Part shown: piece after piece, positions 59,186-64,000 of the stretch
How positions within the stretch are numbered: the stretch's first letter is position 1
How the letters are laid out: each line of letters opens with the position of its first letter
NCBI GenBank assembly: GCA_963837815.1
Contig: CAWIOS010000009.1
Coordinates: 744,001 to 808,000, forward strand
Source: Fen-1273 sp963837815
GTDB taxonomy: Bacteria; Bacteroidota; Ignavibacteria; UBA10030; UBA6906
Length of the DNA stretch: 64,000 bases
Direction of reading: 5' to 3'
Notes under the pieces: generated by a model
Database searches by the model: none
What the model was told of the DNA's origin: nothing
The model's input: the letters and a program-made list of their open reading frames with translations, nothing else
Translations under genes and position numbers: made by a program

Positions 59186-61039
59186 ATGCCCAGATTCGAG
59201 ACGCCGCCTGAAGCCCGGCAGCAGGAAGACGAGCAGCGGAGAACGGGCGCATCAGCCCCGCCGAAGACGCAGTCGGGAACCCCGCGTCCGTTCATGACCT
59301 CGTTCCTCGAGCACCTGGTCCGCAACAGGATCATCTCCGAGGAAGTTGCGATGCAGGCGGCCGAGTGGAAGAAGCACAACGAGCGCGACAAGAGGAGCCT
59401 CGTCGAGATCCTGAAGGAGGAATTCGGCCTCTCACAGGACGTGCTTCACTACCAGGTGGCCCAGTTTTACGCATTCCGGGTCATCGACATCAACGAGCGC
59501 GGCGCACGGCGTCTCCTTCCCACCGATGTTCTGAAGATCCTGCGCGGCCTCCCGGAGTCGATCCGGCAGGTGGCGATGCGGCACAAGGTCCTCCCCTACG
59601 ACCTCGCGGAAAATCAGCCCGACAAGATCATCGTTGTTACGCCCAACCCGGCGGATCGAGAAATCTCTGACGTCGCGCGCGCGCTTCCCTACAAGAAATT
59701 CGAAATCTGCTACATGAAAGAGCGCGACTGGGCCGAATACTGGCGCCAGCTCACGCTCGAAAAGGACCAGTCGGGGGGGAGCACCCCCGCGCTTGCCGAG
59801 TCCGTCGTCGAAGAGGAGGAGGCGGATTTCGAAGGGGCGATCGACAGGGACATCTCCCGCGGACAGCTCCAGGGTCTCGTGGAGAACATATTCTCCGACG
59901 CGGCGCGCGTCGGCGCCACGGATATTCACGTGATTCCGAAAGGCGCGCGGAAGACGGACGTCTGCTTCCGGATCGACGGGCAGCTCGCGCTCTGGTACAC
60001 GATCGAGGATACGCGTGCCGAGGCCGTTGTCGCTGTCATCAAGACCCGCGGGCAGGGGATGGACCGGTTCGAGAGGATGGCGGCGCAGACCGGCGCCGTC
60101 CAGAAAACCGTGGACAGCCAGATCATCCGCTATTCCGTTTCCGTTCTTCCCGTCGCATCGCGCGAGATCGGCGGAAAGCTTGAGTCCGTCGTCATCAAGG
60201 TCCAGCGCGACCCGGAGGCGGACGGCATCGACGTTCTCGTCACGCAGCCGCATGCCCTCCGCGTGCTGCGGGAAGCGCTTGTGCGGCCGCGCGGGCTCAT
60301 CGTTCTTGCCGGCCCCTCGGGAGGGGGGCGGACGGGGACTCTCGTTGCGGCGCTCCGGGCGGCGATGAAGCCGGGGCTCAGCACCGTCACCGTCGAGGAT
60401 CCCGTGGAGCTCTACCTTGAAGGGGCCCGGCAGGTGAAGATCAATCCGAAGCTCGCTTTTGATGATGCACTCGATGCGATACTTGCGCACGATACGGACA
60501 TCGTCTACATCGGGAGCCTGGACCGGGTTGCGGCGTCGGCGACAGCGCTCCGCCTGGGCCTTGCCGGGCGGCAGGTGTTCGGCAAGCTCCATGCGCGGGA
60601 CACCGTGACCGCCGTGGCGCGCTTCCTGACGATGGGGAACGAGCCGTTCCTCCTTTCCGAGGGAATTAACGCCGTCATCGCGCAGAGGCAGGTGCGGAAA
60701 CTATGCGAGCGGTGCAAGGAACCGATGACGAAAGTGAGCAGGGAGCTTGTCACCCGGCTCGGCTTTGCGGAGGACGAGGCTTCGGCCACGAAATTCTACC
60801 GCGCGGTCGGCTGCATCAACTGCACCGGGGGGTACAAGGGGAGGATCCCTCTCCACGAGGCCCTGGAATGGACCGATCAGATCCGCGACCAGATTCTCTG
60901 GTCAGGCACCACCCTCGACACGAAAGCTCTGAGGGATTCCGCCGTCAGGCAGGGAACAGTGACGATAGGGCAGCATGGCGTCGAGCTTCTCAAGAAAGGA
61001 GTCACGACGCTGTCCGAGGTTGCCGCGGCGCTGGCATAG
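59186..61039 (+). CDS. PilB/GspE-like protein with degenerate ATPase motifs
   Basis: 617 aa. The N-terminal part matches the MshEN/GspE-N domain (ISEEVAMQAAEWKKHNERDKRSLVEILKEEF ... DVLHYQVAQFYAFRVIDI). The ATPase core keeps the fold, but Walker A reads GPSGGGRTGT (376-385), with Arg382 in place of the essential Lys, and the Walker B region reads DIVYIGSLD instead of the usual acidic form. The zinc site is kept (CERC at 507-510 and CINC later). It is therefore likely inactive as a motor and may be a regulatory partner. A second PilB-like gene follows at 63799. Confidence 0.85.
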   Translation: MPRFETPPEARQQEDEQRRTGASAPPKTQSGTPRPFMTSFLEHLVRNRIISEEVAMQAAEWKKHNERDKRSLVEILKEEFGLSQDVLHYQVAQFYAFRVIDINERGARRLLPTDVLKILRGLPESIRQVAMRHKVLPYDLAENQPDKIIVVTPNPADREISDVARALPYKKFEICYMKERDWAEYWRQLTLEKDQSGGSTPALAESVVEEEEADFEGAIDRDISRGQLQGLVENIFSDAARVGATDIHVIPKGARKTDVCFRIDGQLALWYTIEDTRAEAVVAVIKTRGQGMDRFERMAAQTGAVQKTVDSQIIRYSVSVLPVASREIGGKLESVVIKVQRDPEADGIDVLVTQPHALRVLREALVRPRGLIVLAGPSGGGRTGTLVAALRAAMKPGLSTVTVEDPVELYLEGARQVKINPKLAFDDALDAILAHDTDIVYIGSLDRVAASATALRLGLAGRQVFGKLHARDTVTAVARFLTMGNEPFLLSEGINAVIAQRQVRKLCERCKEPMTKVSRELVTRLGFAEDEASATKFYRAVGCINCTGGYKGRIPLHEALEWTDQIRDQILWSGTTLDTKALRDSAVRQGTVTIGQHGVELLKKGVTTLSEVAAALA

Positions 61040-61070
61040 GTGCAGGCGGGTGTTTCCTCCCGCGGGGGCG

Positions 61071-61102
61071 GGTAAGAATTACATTCAACTGGTAAGAATT
61101 AC
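61071..61102 (+). promoter_or_regulatory. Paired palindromic sites upstream of the pilin promoter
   Basis: GGTAAGAATTAC occurs at 61071-61082 and 61091-61102, exactly 20 bases apart; the second extends to GGTAA-GAA-TTACC. Two helical turns of spacing and a place ~65-95 bases before a sigma-54-like promoter suggest activator sites. Confidence 0.5.
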
Positions 61103-61164
61103 CGGGTGTACCCGCAATGCCCCGATTATTGTATCTCTTTCGCGTGTTTCGCTCCCGGGATGTT

Positions 61165-61180
61165 TGGCACAAGCCTTGAT
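61165..61180 (+). promoter_or_regulatory. Sigma-54-like promoter for the pilin-like genes
   Basis: TGGCAC-N5-TTGAT. The -24 GG is followed by ten bases and GA instead of the -12 GC, so one key base differs. Pilin genes often use sigma-54. It would give a ~90-base leader. Confidence 0.4.
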
Positions 61181-61278
61181 ATATAGGAAGCGAACGAAGA
61201 CAAAGAGCGTCAGGGTGTAACCAAATAATCAACAAACAACTAACACTTTACACTTAACACCATCAAAGGAGCAACGTT

Positions 61279-61689
61279 ATGGGACAGCAGCAACTTCTTC
61301 TCATCATCCTCGGCGTCATCGTCGTCGGCATCGCTGTTGCGGTCGGCATAACGATGTTCTCCGACAGCGCCATCAACGCGAACCGTGATGCGCTGAGCAA
61401 CGATCTTGTCAACCTTGCGTCGCGCGCCCAGCAGTTCTATCGCAGGCCGACTTCGCTCGGCGGCGGCGGCAACTCGTTCTCGCTTCTTACGACAAGCGCG
61501 ATAACGCTGCTGACGAACAAGCCGTCAAACGCGAACGGATCCTACACGATCGAGACTGCCGGAACCGGCAGCGGTTCGAACTCCCTCGTCGTCATTAAGG
61601 GTGTCGGGAACGAAATCTACAACGGTTCCCCGGTTGCTGTTCACGTGTATGTCTATCCTGATCACGACAGCATGGTCACTGTTAACTGA
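61279..61689 (+). CDS. Pilin-like protein 1
   Basis: 136 aa. A hydrophobic N-terminal helix starts almost at once (MGQQQLLLIILGVIVVGIAVAVGITMF), followed by an amphipathic region and a small globular part with GGGGNSF and a repeated TG/GS style. This is the outline of a type IV pilin, but the prepilin-peptidase site with Glu5 (GFTLIE) is absent, so processing would differ. It precedes a paralogue and sits between PilB-like and PilC-like genes. AAAGGAG before ATG 61279. A terminator follows, so it may be made in excess over the next gene. Confidence 0.75.
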   Translation: MGQQQLLLIILGVIVVGIAVAVGITMFSDSAINANRDALSNDLVNLASRAQQFYRRPTSLGGGGNSFSLLTTSAITLLTNKPSNANGSYTIETAGTGSGSNSLVVIKGVGNEIYNGSPVAVHVYVYPDHDSMVTVN

Positions 61690-61703
61690 TCACGAACCGT
61701 CAC

Positions 61704-61738
61704 AAGGCCCCCTGCGAGCAATCCGGGGGGCCTTTCCT
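61704..61738 (+). terminator. Terminator or attenuator between the pilin-like genes
   Basis: AAGGCCCCC pairs with GGGGGCCTT (61726-61734), followed by TTCCTT. It probably lowers read-through into the second pilin-like gene. Confidence 0.75.
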
Positions 61739-61760
61739 TATTCTCTGAGAGAAGTGAATA

Positions 61761-62168
61761 ATGGGCAGTCAGCAGTTACTTCTCATTGCCGTCGGTTTGG
61801 TGATTCTGGGGATAATGATCTCGGTGGGGATAACGATGTTTCACGACCAGGCGGCGTCGACAAACCGGGATGAAGTCGCGAATGACCTCGCCCATTACGC
61901 CGCGATAGCAAGGGCTTATTACAGAAAGCCGTCATCGTTTGGAGGGGGGGGCAACACGTTTCGGGGGCTGACGATGGCACAGATCACGAGCAGGCCGGTC
62001 AACGACAACGGAACGTACTCCCTGTCGCCGGACCCGGTAAACGGGACCCCGGATCATGTGACGCTGACCGGGGTCGGGACGGAATCGGGCCTGGACGGGT
62101 CGAATGTCAGGGTGGTGATGGAGGTGTACGCGGACAGTGCCCTTGTCGACCAGAATTTGATGAACTGA
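61761..62168 (+). CDS. Pilin-like protein 2
   Basis: 135 aa paralogue of the preceding protein: the same MGxQQLLLIxxG start, a hydrophobic helix GLVILGIMISVGITMF, then NRDEVANDLAHYAAIARAYYRKPSSFGGGGNTF aligning with the NRDALSNDL ... RRPTSLGGGGNSF region of protein 1. It lacks the canonical Glu5 site too. It is likely a minor or alternative subunit, as the terminator upstream would limit its expression. Confidence 0.75.
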   Translation: MGSQQLLLIAVGLVILGIMISVGITMFHDQAASTNRDEVANDLAHYAAIARAYYRKPSSFGGGGNTFRGLTMAQITSRPVNDNGTYSLSPDPVNGTPDHVTLTGVGTESGLDGSNVRVVMEVYADSALVDQNLMN

Positions 62169-62374
62169 GTTTGTGTGGAAGTACCGATATGTCTGGGGAG
62201 GGGGTACCTCTTAGAATCGTTCCGCGCGGTGCCGGGTGGGGGATCCGGCAGCCGCGGCCTGCGGACCGGTGATGGGGGGCTACCCTTTCTCTGTTTGATG
62301 GGAAGCACAAAACATGTCGGTGGAACGAACCACATTGTACCCATGTCTGTATTGAGCCAAGGGAGGACCACGGA
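62169..62374 (+). other. Spacer before the PilC-like gene
   Basis: 206 bases without a gene. G-rich, with runs such as GGGGAGGGGG and a GC-rich stem region near 62230-62275. No known riboswitch pattern was recognised. Confidence 0.35.
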
Positions 62375-63754
62375 ATGCCGGAGTTTCGGATAGAGGGCGT
62401 GACAGGGGCAGGGAAGCCTGTTCAGGGAATACTTGAGGCCGATTCACCCCGCGCCGCAAAGCTGAAAGCTGCGCAGCTCGCGACGCAGCGCAATTTCAAG
62501 CTTCTGCACATCGTGCCGCGCGCGACGTGGGTCTACAAGGTCCAGAAGGGGGCCGAGAAGCCCATCAGCGGGGAGCAGAAGGCGTTTTCCAAGGGTGAGG
62601 TCCAGGAAGCCCTTCAGAAGATGGGGTACAGGGTGATACGCGTCCAGCGCCGGTTCCTGGATCTGAAGGGGAAGCCCCCGGCCACCGAGATCGTGACGTT
62701 CGTCCGCGTCAGCGCGGACCTGATCCGGCAGAAGCTCCCGTTCAACGAGATCATGCAGCTCATGGTGAACGATGTCCAGAACCGGACGCTGCGCGAGGCC
62801 ATCAAGGATATCAACACGGAACTGAAGCAGGGGAAGGACAGCGAGCGGGCCTTTGTCAAGCACGAGGCGGTCCTGGGGCGCTTCACCGCCCACATGCTCG
62901 GGCTCGCCTCCAAGAGCGGGAACATGGCGGAGATCTACGACAGCACCGCGAAATTCCTGGAGCGGCAGGCGGATTTCAAGAAGAACCTGAAGAGCGCGCT
63001 CATCACTCCGGTCGTCACACTGGTGGTCCTCTTCGGCGCCGTGATCTACTACGTCGGCTACATCTTCCCCGCGACGGCAAAGCTGTTTGTCAAGTTCAAG
63101 ATCGATCTCCCGCCGATGACGCGGGCGACGCTCGCGCTGAGCGATTTCCTCGTCAGCCACATGATCATCATCCTCATCCTCATCATCGTGCCGACGATAT
63201 TCGCCATCCGGTTCTTCACGACGGAACGGGGGAGGTTCATCATGGACAAGTACCTCTGGTCCATCCCCGTGATGGGGCAGCTCCTCCACAAAACGAGCAT
63301 CGAGATCTTCTGCAGGGTTTTCTACGCCCTGTACAGCGGCGCGGGGGAGAACATCGAGGTCATCCGCATGGCGGCGGAGGCCTGCGGGAACAAGTTCATG
63401 GAACACCAGATCAAAACGGTCGCCCTCCCGATGATGATCCAGAAAGGGGCCGGGATCACCGAGGCATTTGAAGCGACGGGGGTCTTTACAAAAACGGCAA
63501 TTTCGCGGTTTCACTCCGGGGCCGAGACCGGGACGGTGAAAAACACCGCGCTCCAGCTCGCCGAGTACTACGAGAAGGAAACTTCGTACAAAATGAAGAA
63601 CGCGATTGACTTCATCCAGCTCTGGATATCGATGATCATCATGATTGTCCTGACGGCGCTGACGCTCGTCTCGTCGGAGACCGCGACGATAAAGCCGAAG
63701 AACCCGGCGATGAGCCAGGCGGTTGTCACCGCCGTGAAGGAACAGGTATCCTGA
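62375..63754 (+). CDS. GspF/PilC-type platform protein
   Basis: 459 aa inner-membrane platform of a type IV pilus or type II secretion machine. A ~150-residue cytoplasmic N-terminal region (FRIEGVTGAGKPVQGILEADSPRAAKLKAAQL) precedes two T2SSF domains: FVRVSADLIRQKLPFNEIMQLMV with ALITPVVTLVVLFGAVIYYVGYIFP, and IEIFCRVFYALYSGAGENIEVIRMA with a membrane segment IQLWISMIIMIVLTALTLVS. It recruits the PilB motor; the motor gene follows after 44 bases. AGGGAGG site before ATG 62375. Confidence 0.93.
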   Translation: MPEFRIEGVTGAGKPVQGILEADSPRAAKLKAAQLATQRNFKLLHIVPRATWVYKVQKGAEKPISGEQKAFSKGEVQEALQKMGYRVIRVQRRFLDLKGKPPATEIVTFVRVSADLIRQKLPFNEIMQLMVNDVQNRTLREAIKDINTELKQGKDSERAFVKHEAVLGRFTAHMLGLASKSGNMAEIYDSTAKFLERQADFKKNLKSALITPVVTLVVLFGAVIYYVGYIFPATAKLFVKFKIDLPPMTRATLALSDFLVSHMIIILILIIVPTIFAIRFFTTERGRFIMDKYLWSIPVMGQLLHKTSIEIFCRVFYALYSGAGENIEVIRMAAEACGNKFMEHQIKTVALPMMIQKGAGITEAFEATGVFTKTAISRFHSGAETGTVKNTALQLAEYYEKETSYKMKNAIDFIQLWISMIIMIVLTALTLVSSETATIKPKNPAMSQAVVTAVKEQVS

Positions 63755-63798
63755 ACGTGCGTTGAAGAAGTGCCATCCCCCACTACGGGCATCGTCCA

Positions 63799-64000
63799 AT
63801 GGCGCATATCGACATCACCGACAAGATCGGGTTCGCCCTTCTGAAGAAGGGGATCATCGATTATGAGACGCTTGAGAAATCCCTCAAGGTCAAGGAGTCC
63901 GAGGAGAAAAAGAACCGGCGGAATCTCGGTCAGATCCTCGTCAACGATTTCAACGCCGACCATGACGCCGTCTTCCGCGAGGTGGCCGATCTCTACGCCT
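63799..64000 (+). CDS. PilB/GspE-like protein, N-terminal part only
   Basis: 67 residues are visible before the right edge. DITDKIGFALLKKGIIDYETLEKSLKVKESEEKKNRRNLGQILVNDFNADHDAVFREVADLYA is the MshEN/GspE N-terminal domain, as in the upstream degenerate protein. The ATPase core lies outside, so whether this one has an intact Walker A cannot be seen. Its place behind the PilC-like gene suggests it is the true motor. Confidence 0.8.
   Translation, partial: MAHIDITDKIGFALLKKGIIDYETLEKSLKVKESEEKKNRRNLGQILVNDFNADHDAVFREVADLYA

Noticed and set aside
62169..62374. Possible cyclic-di-GMP riboswitch before the PilC-like gene
   Set aside because: The conserved GGNAAACC and ACGCAAAGCC blocks of the GEMM-I class are not present.

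Overview
The window (about 60% GC by eye) comes from a Gram-negative, FCB-group bacterium, most likely in or near Ignavibacteria/Kapabacteria. The evidence is an LpxC-FabZ fusion, lipid A genes, two secreted proteins ending in the type IX secretion sorting domain (NYPNPFNPST type), and Ignavibacteria-like rRNA. Unlike Bacteroidia, it uses near-perfect TTGACA-N17-TATATT promoters and strong Shine-Dalgarno sites. No genus is claimed.

Layout. 1-5.7 kb is a plus-strand housekeeping run: lpxC-fabZ (cut by the left edge), lpxA, a lipoate/octanoate transferase, panB, surE, pfkA. 5.7-13.4 kb is one rRNA operon: promoter, boxA, 16S, tRNA-Ile, tRNA-Ala, an array of tRNA-like repeats, 23S and 5S. The 23S gene is interrupted by two group I introns, each with a LAGLIDADG homing endonuclease gene. 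The second sits exactly at the I-CreI site and encodes an I-CreI homologue; the first carries a frameshifted endonuclease. 13.7-15.8 kb has an unknown protein and a DUF1624-type membrane protein.

15.9-29.7 kb is a chitin/chitobiose utilisation locus. A minus-strand operon (MFS permease, GH18 chitinase, GH94 chitobiose phosphorylase) diverges from a ROK repressor, a ROK sugar kinase, a TonB-dependent receptor, a T9SS-secreted protein and a second GH18 chitinase with a T9SS tail. Palindromic operators lie between the two arms. The logic is outside cleavage, TonB uptake, inner-membrane import, phosphorolysis of chitobiose and phosphorylation of GlcNAc.

29.9-47.6 kb holds clpC, a UbiA-family prenyltransferase, AddB- and AddA-type recombination nucleases separated by small genes, aat and purC, a hybrid histidine kinase, a lone kinase dimerisation domain and a TPR lipoprotein. 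47.6-51.3 kb has a deleted ychF relic, a FadL-type porin, a frameshifted SGNH lipoprotein and a SufT-like protein. 51.3-54.6 kb has GGCGCC hairpin repeats and a fur-feoA-feoB-feoB-associated iron operon behind a Fur/PerR-like palindrome. 55-58.7 kb has a histone H1-like protein, a TMTC-like TPR membrane protein, rpsU, a zinc-ribbon/Tudor-like protein, a small exported protein and a CAT-anticodon tRNA. 58.8-64 kb is a type IV pilus-like locus: receiver protein, PilB-like protein with a ruined Walker A motif, two non-canonical pilin-like proteins behind a sigma-54-like promoter, a GspF/PilC platform protein, and the start of a second PilB-like protein cut by the right edge.
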